In this document: in pieces, positions 18,302 to 27,528 of the stretch
Layout: each line of letters opens with the position of its first letter
How positions within the stretch are numbered: position 1 is the first letter of the stretch
Assembly (NCBI RefSeq): GCF_007827975.1
Contig: NZ_VITT01000029.1
Source: Nitrospirillum viridazoti
GTDB lineage: Bacteria; Pseudomonadota; Alphaproteobacteria; Azospirillales; Azospirillaceae
Reading direction: 5' to 3' (one strand)
Length of the DNA stretch: 64,000 bases
The notes under the pieces: model-generated
What the model saw: only the letters and a program-made list of their open reading frames with translations
Database searches by the model: none
What the model was told of the DNA's origin: nothing
Translations under genes and position numbers: made by a program

Positions 18302-18676
18302 ATGAAGATTGCCGCCGCCGTCACCGTCCTGGGCATCGCCGTCGCTGGTACCGCCGTCGCCCAGACGGCCGGCGACCCCGTGAAGGGGGAAAAGGTGTTC
18401 CAGCGCTGCAAGGCCTGCCATAGCGCCGAGAAGGATGGTGCCGACAAGCTGGGCCCCAACCTGTGGGGTGTGGTCGGGCGCAAGTCGGCCAGCGAGGACG
18501 GTTTCAATTATTCCCCGGCCATGAAGGCCGCCAACAAGACCTGGGACGCCGCCACGCTGGACGTCTATCTGACCAAGCCGGCGGCCCTGGTGCCCGGCAC
18601 CCGCATGGCCTTCCCCGGCCTGCCTTCCGCCCAGGACCGGGCCGACGTCATCGCCTACCTGTCCGGCTTGAAGTAA
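18302..18676 (+). CDS. Soluble class I c-type cytochrome (cytochrome c2-like)
   Basis: Encodes 124 aa. Sec signal peptide (about 1-20, ending AVAQ). Haem site CKACH at 36-40, then GPNLWGVVGRKS, NYSPAMKAANKTWD and the distal Met segment TRMAFPGLP near 100. The layout is that of mitochondrial-type cytochrome c. A periplasmic electron carrier, plausible partner of the bc1 complex encoded at 2.1-4.8 kb. Preceded by AGGGG about 8 bp before the ATG. Confidence 0.95.
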   Translation: MKIAAAVTVLGIAVAGTAVAQTAGDPVKGEKVFQRCKACHSAEKDGADKLGPNLWGVVGRKSASEDGFNYSPAMKAANKTWDAATLDVYLTKPAALVPGTRMAFPGLPSAQDRADVIAYLSGLK

Positions 18677-18883
18677 GCGCTTCCGGTTCCGGCCCTGCCA
18701 CCGATGGTGGGGCCGGATCGTTGCGATCCCCCAACTGCTGCCGTCGCGACACAACCGGTGATATTCGCCGCCTTGTGACTTTTGGGCCCTTGACGGCGGG
18801 GGATGCTTTCATGGGACTCTGCCCTCGCGTCAAGAACGAGCAGGCCGCCTGAACGGCCCGCCGTGAAGGGATAGAGGGAGCCC

Positions 18884-20743
18884 ATGACCAGCCGGATGTT
18901 ACGCACGACCACCGCCATGGCGGTGGCGCTGATGGCGTCTTTCGTCGGTTTCACCGCGCACGCGCAGCAATATTCCGCCGGTATCGTCTTCGGTGACAGC
19001 CTCAGCGACCCGGGCAATCTGGTACCCCTGGGCCTGGCGCCGCCGCCGCCCTATTACAACGGCCGCTTCTCCAACGGCCCGTTGTGGGATGAGAAGGTGG
19101 GCGCGCTGATCGGTGGCGTGCCGTTCAAGAGCTACGCCTATGGCGGTGCCCGCTCCACGGCGGAACGGCCCATCGACTTCCTGAACCAGATCAACGCGTT
19201 CCTGGCGGCCAAGCCCACCATTACCAGCAGCCAGTTGTATTCCTTGTGGATCGGCGCCAACGACTACTTCCAGTACGCCACCAGCGGTTCCTCGGTGGAC
19301 GCGGCGACGGAGGCGGCCACGGTCGTGGGCAACATCGGCACTGGCGCCAGCAAGCTGATCGCCGCCGGCGCTCGCAATTTCCTGGTTTTCAACCTGCCAA
19401 ACCTGGGCAACACCCCGTCCATCTCGGCCCAGGGGGCGGACGCCTCGCTGCAGGCCAACCAGCTGACCGCCATCCACAACGCCGACGTGCTGGCCCTGAC
19501 CAAAAGCCTGAACGGCACCAGTGGCGCCCGGGTCATCCTGGTGGACGTGAACACCATCTTCAGCATGATCCAGGCCAACCCGTCGGCCTACGGCATCACC
19601 GACGCCACCCATTCCTGCCTGCTGGGCGGCAAGGCCACGGGCTACTGCACCCCCGCCAACATCAACACCATGCTGTTCTGGGACGACGTGCATCCCACCA
19701 CCACCGGCCACACCCTGGTGGCGGAATATGTGGCGGGCACCCTCACCACCGTGCTGCAGGCGCCGCAGGCGGCGGTCGCGGCCACGCAGCTGAACTTCAT
19801 CGCTGACGACGGCATGACGGGTTCCGTCCGCGCCCGCCTGAACGGCATCCGCTCCGGCACCGCTGTCGCGGGCGTGGGCGGTGGTATGGGGACCGGCACC
19901 TCGACGGGCCGCGACGGCCGCGTCGGCATCTTCCTCTATGGCAACTACGGCACTGGCGACCGCGACGCCATTGCCGGCCAGATGGGCTACACGTACGACA
20001 GCTATACCGGCGCCCTGGGTGTGGACTATCGGGTATCCGACTATGTCACCACCGGTGTCGCCCTGGGCTATGGCGACAACCGCATGCGCTTCCAGGGTGG
20101 CTTCGGCAAGGACGAGCTGCACGCCTACAACCTGATGGCCTATGCTACCGCCAACATGGGCGCCTTCTACGCTGACGGCATGATCAGCTACGGCTATGAC
20201 GAGTTCACCCAGATGCAGCGCCAGACCGGCTTCGCGCCGCAGCCCTGGGGCAACGCCACGCCCAACGGCAGCACCTATGGCGCCAGCCTGTCCGGCGGCT
20301 ACAATGTGACGCTGGGCAATGTGGCCCTGGGTCCCACGGCGGGCCTGCGCTACACCCGCGCCAGTATCCACAGCTACACGGAAAAGGACGCGGGCGCCCT
20401 GGCGCTGAGCGTGCCGGACTTTGACGCCGAAAGCTTCCGCGCCCAGGCGGGCGGTCAGCTGGCCATTCCCTTCGTCATGGGCGACATGGTGGTGGCGCCG
20501 CAGATCCAGGCCGGCGTGCAGCATGAGTTCCTGAACTCCGGCCGCATCTTCCAGGCCACCCTGCCGGGCGGCCAGGTGGCGGAGACGGACGCGGGGGCCG
20601 GCAAGCGCACCTCCTACTATGGCGGTGGCGGCATCGCCATCCAGGCCAACGGCTTCAACGTTGCCGTCTCCTACCAGGGGACGTTCGACAACGGCGACCG
20701 CACCGACCACGCTGTCATGGGCCACATCCGCGTCGGGTTTTAA
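18884..20743 (+). CDS. GDSL-family esterase/lipase autotransporter
   Basis: Encodes 619 aa. Signal peptide (about 1-27, ending AHAQ). GDSL passenger domain with GDSLSDPGN (nucleophile Ser), the GANDY block and the catalytic Asp/His block DDVHPTTTGH. From about residue 330 a C-terminal autotransporter beta-barrel rich in alternating aromatic/Gly strands, ending HIRVGF with the terminal Phe that favours BAM insertion. Probably a surface-displayed or secreted esterase like EstA. AGGGAG precedes the ATG; a terminator follows. Confidence 0.95.
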   Translation: MTSRMLRTTTAMAVALMASFVGFTAHAQQYSAGIVFGDSLSDPGNLVPLGLAPPPPYYNGRFSNGPLWDEKVGALIGGVPFKSYAYGGARSTAERPIDFLNQINAFLAAKPTITSSQLYSLWIGANDYFQYATSGSSVDAATEAATVVGNIGTGASKLIAAGARNFLVFNLPNLGNTPSISAQGADASLQANQLTAIHNADVLALTKSLNGTSGARVILVDVNTIFSMIQANPSAYGITDATHSCLLGGKATGYCTPANINTMLFWDDVHPTTTGHTLVAEYVAGTLTTVLQAPQAAVAATQLNFIADDGMTGSVRARLNGIRSGTAVAGVGGGMGTGTSTGRDGRVGIFLYGNYGTGDRDAIAGQMGYTYDSYTGALGVDYRVSDYVTTGVALGYGDNRMRFQGGFGKDELHAYNLMAYATANMGAFYADGMISYGYDEFTQMQRQTGFAPQPWGNATPNGSTYGASLSGGYNVTLGNVALGPTAGLRYTRASIHSYTEKDAGALALSVPDFDAESFRAQAGGQLAIPFVMGDMVVAPQIQAGVQHEFLNSGRIFQATLPGGQVAETDAGAGKRTSYYGGGGIAIQANGFNVAVSYQGTFDNGDRTDHAVMGHIRVGF

Positions 20744-20770
20744 AGCAATAACAACAGCGTTTGATTGACT

Positions 20771-20801
20771 GGGGGCGCGGGATATTCCCGCGCCCCTTTT
20801 G
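20771..20801 (+). terminator. Rho-independent terminator after the autotransporter gene
   Basis: GGGGCGCGGG pairs with CCCGCGCCCC around a short ATAT-type loop, followed by TTTT. It is 27 bp past the stop codon. Confidence 0.88.
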
Positions 20802-20847
20802 TTGCTACCCTGGCGGCCAAGAACATGACGCGAGGGAGGATAAGATC

Positions 20848-21357
20848 ATGTCCCGTTTGCGGGCCCCCTTGGGCTTGGTCGCCTGCATCCTGGCGGCACC
20901 CTTGCTGGTGGGCGCCGGCCCGCTGCCCAGCCCCGGCACCCCCACTGCCGGCAACCCCGCTCAGGCGATCCTGGACACCGACCGCGCCTTCGCCGCCAAG
21001 GCCCAGGAGGTGGGCGTGGGGGCCGCCTTCCAGGCCTTTGCCGCCGATGAGGTCACCTTGCTGAACCGTCCGCAGGCCAAGGTGAATCGGGCGGCGCTGG
21101 TCACCCTGTTCCCGGCGGGGCTGGAGCTGGAATGGGCGCCGGAGGATGCCTCGGTCTCGGCCGACGGCACGCTGGGCTACAGCTGGGGCAAGGCCCGCTC
21201 CCGTCTCAAAAGGCCCGATGGCACGGTGGTGGAGCGTCCACCCGTCCGCTACGTCACCATCTGGCGCCGCGCCACCAAGGACGCCCCCTGGCGCTTCATC
21301 TTCGACGGCGGCACCGTGGATCCGGAATGGGAAGCGGCGCAGCCCAAGGCGCAATAA
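20848..21357 (+). CDS. Secreted NTF2-like (SnoaL/DUF4440-type) protein
   Basis: Encodes 169 aa. The ATG at 20848 follows GAGGGAGGA and opens a signal peptide (VACILAAPLLVGAG). The mature part fits an NTF2-like alpha+beta cone: ILDTDRAFAAKAQEVGVGAAF, then GTLGYSWGKARSRL, and RYVTIWRRATKDAPWRFIFD close to the end, as in DUF4440 proteins. Probably periplasmic. Ligand or enzymatic role unknown. Confidence 0.8.
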   Translation: MSRLRAPLGLVACILAAPLLVGAGPLPSPGTPTAGNPAQAILDTDRAFAAKAQEVGVGAAFQAFAADEVTLLNRPQAKVNRAALVTLFPAGLELEWAPEDASVSADGTLGYSWGKARSRLKRPDGTVVERPPVRYVTIWRRATKDAPWRFIFDGGTVDPEWEAAQPKAQ

Positions 21358-21376
21358 CCCGGCCTGAAAAGAAAAA

Positions 21377-21408
21377 CCCCCGCCGGACGGACCGGACGGG
21401 GGCTTGTT
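21377..21408. terminator. Hairpin between convergent NTF2-like and RND exporter genes
   Basis: CCCCCGCCGG and CCGGACGGGGG form an imperfect stem flanked by an A-run on the left and CTTGTTT on the right, so it could act on both converging transcripts. Confidence 0.7.
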
Positions 21409-21427
21409 TCGCGTGAGGCAAACGATC

Positions 21428-23821
21428 TCAATGCGCCGCGAAGGTCCGCTTCTGCGCCCGCTTGACCTCGCTCTCGAACAGTCGGGGGAACAGGCGGTAG
21501 AGCGTGGCGGCGATGGCGGGCAGCAGGATGATGGCGCCCAACATGTTGGCGATGAAGACGAAGGTCAGCAGCTCGCCCATGTTGGCCTGGAACTTCAGGG
21601 CGGAGAAGGACCAGGTGGCAACGCCCACCGCCAGGGTCAGCGCGGTGAACAGGATGGAGCTGCCGGTTTCCTGCAGGGTCTTGTAGTAGGCTTCGGCGAA
21701 GCCCAGGCCATGCTTCAGATAGGATTGCAGACGATTGAAGATGTAGAGGCCGTAGTCCACGCCGATGCCCACACCCAGGGCGGTGACCGGCAGGGTGCTG
21801 GTCTTCAGGCCGATCTTCAGCTCGGCCATCAGCGCGTCGCACAGCACCGAGACGACGATCAGCGGCAATACGGTGGCGATGGTGCCGACGACGGAACGGA
21901 AAGTGATGGCGCAGAACACCAGCACGGTGCCGTAGACCCACAGCAGCATGGGCGTCTCGGCCGTCGTCACCGCCTGGTTGGTGGCGGCCATGACACCGAC
22001 ATTGCCGGTGGCCAGGCGGAAGTGGATGGCGCCCCCTTTACCTGTATTCGGGTCTTTAGCGCCGGTGCCATGGACCCTGTTGTAGGTTTCCACCGCCTTG
22101 ACCACGCGGTCGATGGTTTCCGCCCTATGGTCCTTGGTGAAGATCATGATGGGCATGACGGAGCAGTCGGCGTTCAAGAGGCCGGTTGAGGTCTCGACGG
22201 GTGAGACGGCGCGCACCAGCACCTGGCTGTTGCGGGGCAGGACCCGCCAGTTCAGGTTGCCCTCGTTCCAGCCCATGTTGACGGTCTTCATGACCTGGGG
22301 CAGCGACAGGGTGGACTGCACGCCGTCCACGTTGCGCATCTGCCAGGCGAAGTCGTCCACCTGGGAGGCGACATTGTAATCGATGCAGCCATTGGCCGGC
22401 GCCTCGGCGATGACCTGGATGATGTCCACGCCGATGGCGAAATGGGCGGCGATGAAATCCGCATCCTTGTTGTAGCGGCTGTCCGGCCACAGTTCGGGCA
22501 CGCCGGCCTCGGCATCGCCGATGACGCGGCGGCCGGACTCATGGTGCGCCCAGGCGAAGACGGCCAGGCCGATCATCAGGGCCGGGATGGCGCCCTTGGG
22601 CCGGGCGAAGACGGTGAAGACCTTCCACACGGCGTCGAAACGGTCCACCTGGCCGGAAACGCGGCGGCGGTAGCTGTCACCCAAGGTTAGGAAGGACAGG
22701 GCCACCGGCAGGATCATCAGGTGGGTGATGACGATGATGACCATGCCGACCGAGGCAGACAGCGCCAGTTCCTGGATCATCTGGATCTTGACGATGCGGA
22801 TGGTCAGGAAGGCGATGGCGTCGGCCACCAGGGCGCTGGCGCCGGGCACCAGCAGGCGCTGGAAACTGATGCGGGCGGCGGAGAAGGCGTCGGCCCCCTT
22901 GCCGATCTCCTGCGTGATGGTGCCCACGTTCTGCACGCCATGGCTGATGGCGATGGCGAACACCAGGAAGGGCACCAGGATGGACATCGGGTCCATGGCC
23001 AGGCCCATCAGCACCAGCAGGCCCAACTGCCAGATGACGGTGACGACCGACAGGGCCAGCAGCACGGCGGTCATGCGGAACGACCGCCCGTAGACATAGA
23101 CCAGGATGGCGGTGATGACGAAGGCGACGCCGAAGAAGCCGATGACGCCCACCGTGCCGTCCGCCACGTCGCCCATGGCCTTGGCGAAGCCGATGATGTG
23201 AATGTCCACGGCATCGTCGGCGTACTTGCCCCGGATGGCCTCCAGCTTCTTGGCCACGTCCATGTAGTTCAGCTTGGCGCCGGTGCTGGGATCGCGGTCC
23301 AGCAGCTGGATGCTGACCAAGGCCGCGGTGAAGTCCTCCGCCACCAGGCGGCCCACCTGACCGGACTTCAGCACGTTGCCGCGCACCACGTTCAGCCAGT
23401 CCGGCGTGGCCTTGAACTCCGCCGGGATGACGTTGCCGCCGCTGAACCCGTCCTCAACGATCTCGATGAAGCGGACGTTGGGGGTGAACAGGGAGGTAAC
23501 GCTGGCCCGGTCCACGCCGGGGATGAAGAACACCTCATCCGTCACCTGCTTCAGCTTGGTGAAGAATTCCGGCGTGTAGATGTCGCCCTTCTTGACGCTC
23601 AGCGCCACCACGACCCGGTTGGCCCCGCCGAATTCCTTCTGATACTGCAGGAAGGTCTTCATATAGGGATGTTCTTGCGGCAGCTGCTTCTCATAGGCCG
23701 TGTCCACCGCCAAGTGGCTGGCCTGCCAGGCGAAGAAGGCCGTGGCCAGCGCGAACAGCACCAGCACCACCTGCCGGTGGCGGAAGATCAGGGCGTCGAG
23801 GAAGCGGGGCAGGGACGTCAT
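21428..23821 (-). CDS. RND-superfamily exporter, MMPL/HAE3-type
   Basis: Encodes 797 aa. Twofold layout typical of this group: a first TM (VVLVLFALATAFFAWQ), a large extracytoplasmic loop, a block of about five TMs (IGFFGVAFVITAILVYVYG onward), a second TM and loop (about residues 425-605), and a final TM block containing GVGIGVDYGLYIFNRL. Ends in a basic tail. Members move lipids or hydrophobic molecules. It sits 58 bp after a YCF48-like gene with DUF1302 upstream, a recurring trio in proteobacteria, so the three likely form an envelope transport system. Cargo unknown. Confidence 0.9.
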   Translation of the reverse strand: MTSLPRFLDALIFRHRQVVLVLFALATAFFAWQASHLAVDTAYEKQLPQEHPYMKTFLQYQKEFGGANRVVVALSVKKGDIYTPEFFTKLKQVTDEVFFIPGVDRASVTSLFTPNVRFIEIVEDGFSGGNVIPAEFKATPDWLNVVRGNVLKSGQVGRLVAEDFTAALVSIQLLDRDPSTGAKLNYMDVAKKLEAIRGKYADDAVDIHIIGFAKAMGDVADGTVGVIGFFGVAFVITAILVYVYGRSFRMTAVLLALSVVTVIWQLGLLVLMGLAMDPMSILVPFLVFAIAISHGVQNVGTITQEIGKGADAFSAARISFQRLLVPGASALVADAIAFLTIRIVKIQMIQELALSASVGMVIIVITHLMILPVALSFLTLGDSYRRRVSGQVDRFDAVWKVFTVFARPKGAIPALMIGLAVFAWAHHESGRRVIGDAEAGVPELWPDSRYNKDADFIAAHFAIGVDIIQVIAEAPANGCIDYNVASQVDDFAWQMRNVDGVQSTLSLPQVMKTVNMGWNEGNLNWRVLPRNSQVLVRAVSPVETSTGLLNADCSVMPIMIFTKDHRAETIDRVVKAVETYNRVHGTGAKDPNTGKGGAIHFRLATGNVGVMAATNQAVTTAETPMLLWVYGTVLVFCAITFRSVVGTIATVLPLIVVSVLCDALMAELKIGLKTSTLPVTALGVGIGVDYGLYIFNRLQSYLKHGLGFAEAYYKTLQETGSSILFTALTLAVGVATWSFSALKFQANMGELLTFVFIANMLGAIILLPAIAATLYRLFPRLFESEVKRAQKRTFAAH

Positions 23822-23879
23822 CGGGCACTCGGGGGAAACGGGGGAACCGGGAAAAGGCGGTCAGGGGCGGCGCTGGCGG

Positions 23880-24950
23880 TCAGGGCAGCGCGCCCATCAG
23901 CTTGGGGCCCTCATCGCCCAACAGGATCAAGGTGCCGTCGGCGCCGCGGACCGCATCGGCCAGGGCCAGGCGGTCGGGGCGGTAGGTCAGCTTGAAGCTG
24001 GCGCCGCCGTCGCTGCTGCTCAGCACCGTGCCCAACGCGCCCACCAGAACGACATGGCCATCGGGCGTGGCGACGCCGCCCATCAGGCCAGCCTTGGTGC
24101 CGGTGTCTATGGTCTGCCAATTCTGGCCGCCATCGGTGGAGCGGAAGGCGTGGCCCTGCAGGCCGAAGACCACCACGGTTCCGTCGCCCACCGCCACGCC
24201 GCTGAACAGCGAGCCCTCATAGGGCAGGGGGCGCTTGGTCCAGGTGCGGCCCCTGTCGGCGCTGGTGTAGACGCCGCCGGCCTCGCCCACCACCATGCGG
24301 GTGTCGCCGCCGGTGGCGAAGATGGCGTTCAGGTGCAGGTCGTCATCGGTGATGCGGCGCTTGGTCCAGGTCTTGCCACCGTCGGCCGTCTCCAGGAACA
24401 GGCCGTAGGCGCCCACCGCAATGCCGTGGTCGGCGTCGTCGAACAGCACATCCATCAGGGGCTGTTCCCAGTCGGGCGCGAAATTCTGCAGGGTCCAGCT
24501 TTCGCCACCATCGGTGGTGTGCAGGATGGTGGCGTCATGGCCCACGGCCCAGCCCTGCTTGGCGTCGATGAAGCGCACGCCGGTCAGGGTGGCGTTGGCC
24601 GGGGCGGGCACTTGGCGCCAGCTGTGGCCATTGTCGTCGGACAGCAGGATATGCCCGCGTTCCCCCACCGCCACCAGCCGCGTGCCCGCCAGTGTGCCGG
24701 CCAGGATCAGGGAGCGCGGGGCGAGAGGGGCCAGCAGCGCCGGGATGGGGGCGTTGGCGGCCGGGACCTTCCCGGCGATGGGCGCGGTGACCTTGATGTC
24801 GGATGATGAGGGGATGTCGGATGATGAGGGGCTGTCGCCGGCCGCCATCTCCCTCGCTCTTAGGTTGTCCCCGGGGGCGAGGCTGGAGGCCAGGGCCAGG
24901 GACAGGGCGCCGGCGGCGAGCCGGGCGGCGAGGGGGCGGCATTTCATCAT
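23880..24950 (-). CDS. YCF48/BNR-type beta-propeller protein, exported
   Basis: Encodes 356 aa. Signal peptide (LAAGALSLALASSLAPG), then repeated Asp-box units (SDDNGHSWRQV, TTDGGESWTLQ, TADGGKTWTKR, TSADRGRTWTKR, STDGGQNWQTI, SSDGGASFKLT) spaced about 40-45 residues, the mark of a YCF48-like six- or seven-blade propeller. Near residue 45 the protein repeats SSSDI twice, from an exact short DNA repeat. Probably a periplasmic partner of the RND exporter encoded next to it. Upstream DUF1302 gene on the same strand, 114 bp away. Confidence 0.85.
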   Translation of the reverse strand: MMKCRPLAARLAAGALSLALASSLAPGDNLRAREMAAGDSPSSSDIPSSSDIKVTAPIAGKVPAANAPIPALLAPLAPRSLILAGTLAGTRLVAVGERGHILLSDDNGHSWRQVPAPANATLTGVRFIDAKQGWAVGHDATILHTTDGGESWTLQNFAPDWEQPLMDVLFDDADHGIAVGAYGLFLETADGGKTWTKRRITDDDLHLNAIFATGGDTRMVVGEAGGVYTSADRGRTWTKRPLPYEGSLFSGVAVGDGTVVVFGLQGHAFRSTDGGQNWQTIDTGTKAGLMGGVATPDGHVVLVGALGTVLSSSDGGASFKLTYRPDRLALADAVRGADGTLILLGDEGPKLMGALP

Positions 24951-25064
24951 TCAAGTCGCGGACCACCTCTCGGCGGCCGGCGCCCATAAAACCGGAAAAG
25001 GGATGCTGACCCTGTCACGGGGCCGCCGGGGGAAAGCCAGCGGTCCCGTGACGGGGTGGCAGGA

Positions 25065-27290
25065 TTAGAAGGAGTACTTCACGCTGAAGCTGATGAAGTC
25101 ACGATCGTTGATGAGGTTGAAGTCACCACCGCCGAAGAAGTTGGTGTAGTTCACGTCGGCCGACCATTTGTCCAGGAAGGTGGCGGTCAGGCCCACCGAC
25201 ACGGCCTTGCGGCCATCGATGAAGGTGCCGACGGGCAGCGGCGTGGTGCCGTGCACGTCATGTTCCCAGACGACGCGGGGCATCAGGTTGATGCCGCCGA
25301 TGGCGTTCAGATAGTCGAAGCGGGCGACCAGGCGGTAGCCCCATGAGAACTCGGTGCCGAAGCCGCTTGTGGCCACGCTCTCCATACCGCCCAGGCCCAG
25401 GAAGTTGGCGTTGCCGCCCACGTTGGTGCCCGTGCCGCTGAAGTGCACGCCGTCCGGCATGTTGTGCACGATATCGGCACCGACTTCGCCCACCAGGATG
25501 ACCTGGTTGGCACCCATCATAGGCGGCAGGTCCTTGGTGAAGGTCATCTGGACTTGGCTGATGTCGTAGCGGCCATAGCCCTGGATGGTGGTGCCGAACA
25601 GGCGGGACGCGCTCTGCTCGATCTGCGCCGTCGTGGTGCCCTGGATGCCGCCCAGGCGCTGGATCAGCGCATTGGTGTTGAAGATATGGGCGGCGGCCGT
25701 GGCGGCCTGTTGCGCGCCGGCGGTGGCACCGGCGGTGCGGCCGGCGGCGGCCCCTTGGGTGGCACCGGCGGCCTGGGCCGCGGCCAGCGAAGCGGGACCG
25801 CCGGCGGCGGCGATGGCGGCCTGGACGGCGGCCTGGACCGGGGCCGGCAGCGAGGTGAAGCTGGTGCCGACCAGTGCCGGGGCAGCGACGGACAGGACCC
25901 GGTTCACGGCCGTCTGATAGGCGGTGGTAGCCGCGGCAGTGCCCTGGGCGGCCCCCTGGGCGGCACCCAAGGCTGCGCCCTGCTGCGTCCCGGTCTGGAT
26001 GAAGCCGAAGACCGAGGGTGCGGCCAGCATGGCCTGCAGGACGTCCACGGCGTCGTACTGCAGGGGCTGGCCCTGACGGTATGAATACTCACCCTGAATG
26101 GCGACGCCTTCAACACTGGTGCTGAAGCTGACGCCATACATCTTGATGTCGTTGACGTAATCGGCGAAGTAGCCGCTGTGGTTGCTGAACGTCTCCGGGT
26201 TGGATGCGAAGTCGCCGAAGCTGCCCACCTTGACCGACAGGTCCGGCACCCGGTTGTTGTACTTCAGGAAGAAGATGCCGAAGTCGGTGTCGTCCAGTTC
26301 CGGCACGGAATAATGGACGCCGAAGCCGAACTGGCCGTCGTCGCGGCCGTTGTGATCGTTCAGGCGCGGCACGTTGGTGCCGAAGGGCGCAATGGGCGTG
26401 ACCTGGCCCAGGATGGGATTCTTGACCGTGCCATTGGTCTCGATGGCGTGCTGCAGCGGGCTGTCGGCGGCCAGCGGGTTGCCGAAGGGCAGGGACAGGT
26501 AACGGGCGCCCGGCGACAGCGCGTCGTCGCTGCTGAAATAGGTGCCGGCCGGATCCAGCAGCGTCTTCTCCCACTTGAACTGGTAGAAGGCTTCCACGCT
26601 GAGGTTGTTGGTCAGGCCCAGGTTGGCGCTGATCATCGGCACCGGCAGGAAGACTTCCTTCAGTTCCGTGCCCGGCTGATGCAGGGCGGAGACGTCCACC
26701 GGGTTGATGGCGTTGATGCCGTTGGGGATGAAGGTGCTTTCACCCCAGCTCAGCACCTGGTTGCCGACGCGCATGCTGAGCGACGTGCCGCCACCCAGGT
26801 CGAAGTTGCCGTAGGCGTAGGCGTCCAGCAGCCGGGCGTAGGCCGCCGACTGGTCGCGGGCGGTGGAGCTCAGCGTGAAGGCGCCGGTGCGGGCGGCCGA
26901 GGTGCTGTTGGCGTCGTTGTTGATCGGGTCGTAGAAGAAGGTCGCGCGGCCGAAGAAGCCGATGTTGTCGTAGTCCAGCTTCAGTTCGTTGGTCATGCGG
27001 CCGGTCGCCGACACCAGGCCGGTGCCATAGTTCAGGTCGCCGTTGTCCTGGTTGATGGAGGAGGCGTTGCCGCCGTTGGCCTTGCCCACCAGGTTCTTGT
27101 CACGCTCCTGAACGCGGATCAGGCCGCCGAAGGTCAAGGTGGTGTTGAAGCTGCCTTGAAGATCGCCACTGCTGAAGTCCAGGGCGCGCGCCGGCGATGA
27201 AGTGAACAGCGATGTGCCCAGCGCCGCGACGCTGACACCCGCCAGAATACGAGATTTCAGGCACGACTTCCCAAAGACGTTCGCCACCAT
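25065..27290 (-). CDS. DUF1302 family exported protein (probable outer-membrane beta-barrel)
   Basis: Encodes 741 aa. The ATG at 27290 follows GGGAGGAAAG and opens a signal peptide (VSVAALGTSLFTSSPARA). The body shows DUF1302 features: alternating hydrophobic/polar strands, VGNQVLSWGESTFIPNGINA, and the C-terminal strand FISFSVKYSF with terminal Phe. It is longer than most relatives because of an Ala/Gly/Gln-rich low-complexity insert, roughly residues 490-590. Grouped with a YCF48-like protein and an MMPL-type exporter; the DUF1329 partner often found in such clusters is absent here. Confidence 0.85.
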   Translation of the reverse strand: MVANVFGKSCLKSRILAGVSVAALGTSLFTSSPARALDFSSGDLQGSFNTTLTFGGLIRVQERDKNLVGKANGGNASSINQDNGDLNYGTGLVSATGRMTNELKLDYDNIGFFGRATFFYDPINNDANSTSAARTGAFTLSSTARDQSAAYARLLDAYAYGNFDLGGGTSLSMRVGNQVLSWGESTFIPNGINAINPVDVSALHQPGTELKEVFLPVPMISANLGLTNNLSVEAFYQFKWEKTLLDPAGTYFSSDDALSPGARYLSLPFGNPLAADSPLQHAIETNGTVKNPILGQVTPIAPFGTNVPRLNDHNGRDDGQFGFGVHYSVPELDDTDFGIFFLKYNNRVPDLSVKVGSFGDFASNPETFSNHSGYFADYVNDIKMYGVSFSTSVEGVAIQGEYSYRQGQPLQYDAVDVLQAMLAAPSVFGFIQTGTQQGAALGAAQGAAQGTAAATTAYQTAVNRVLSVAAPALVGTSFTSLPAPVQAAVQAAIAAAGGPASLAAAQAAGATQGAAAGRTAGATAGAQQAATAAAHIFNTNALIQRLGGIQGTTTAQIEQSASRLFGTTIQGYGRYDISQVQMTFTKDLPPMMGANQVILVGEVGADIVHNMPDGVHFSGTGTNVGGNANFLGLGGMESVATSGFGTEFSWGYRLVARFDYLNAIGGINLMPRVVWEHDVHGTTPLPVGTFIDGRKAVSVGLTATFLDKWSADVNYTNFFGGGDFNLINDRDFISFSVKYSF

Positions 27291-27528
27291 GCGTCTTTCC
27301 TCCCTGTACGTTTTTTTTAAGACACGACCGTTCCTGGCATTCCTGCCTGGGACTCGCGTCCAGCCTCTGTCGCCAAGCCTCGGTTTTCCGGGCGTTGCCG
27401 TCAAGCATTGATGAACAGGATCAAGGGATTCCGCGGCCGATAGGGCAAATCTGCAACGCCGTTCAACTCGGATTCGGGGGCGTTCCGAGGGGGTGTTTGC
27501 CGGGTTGCCAGTAGGCGTCAAGCCGGGT

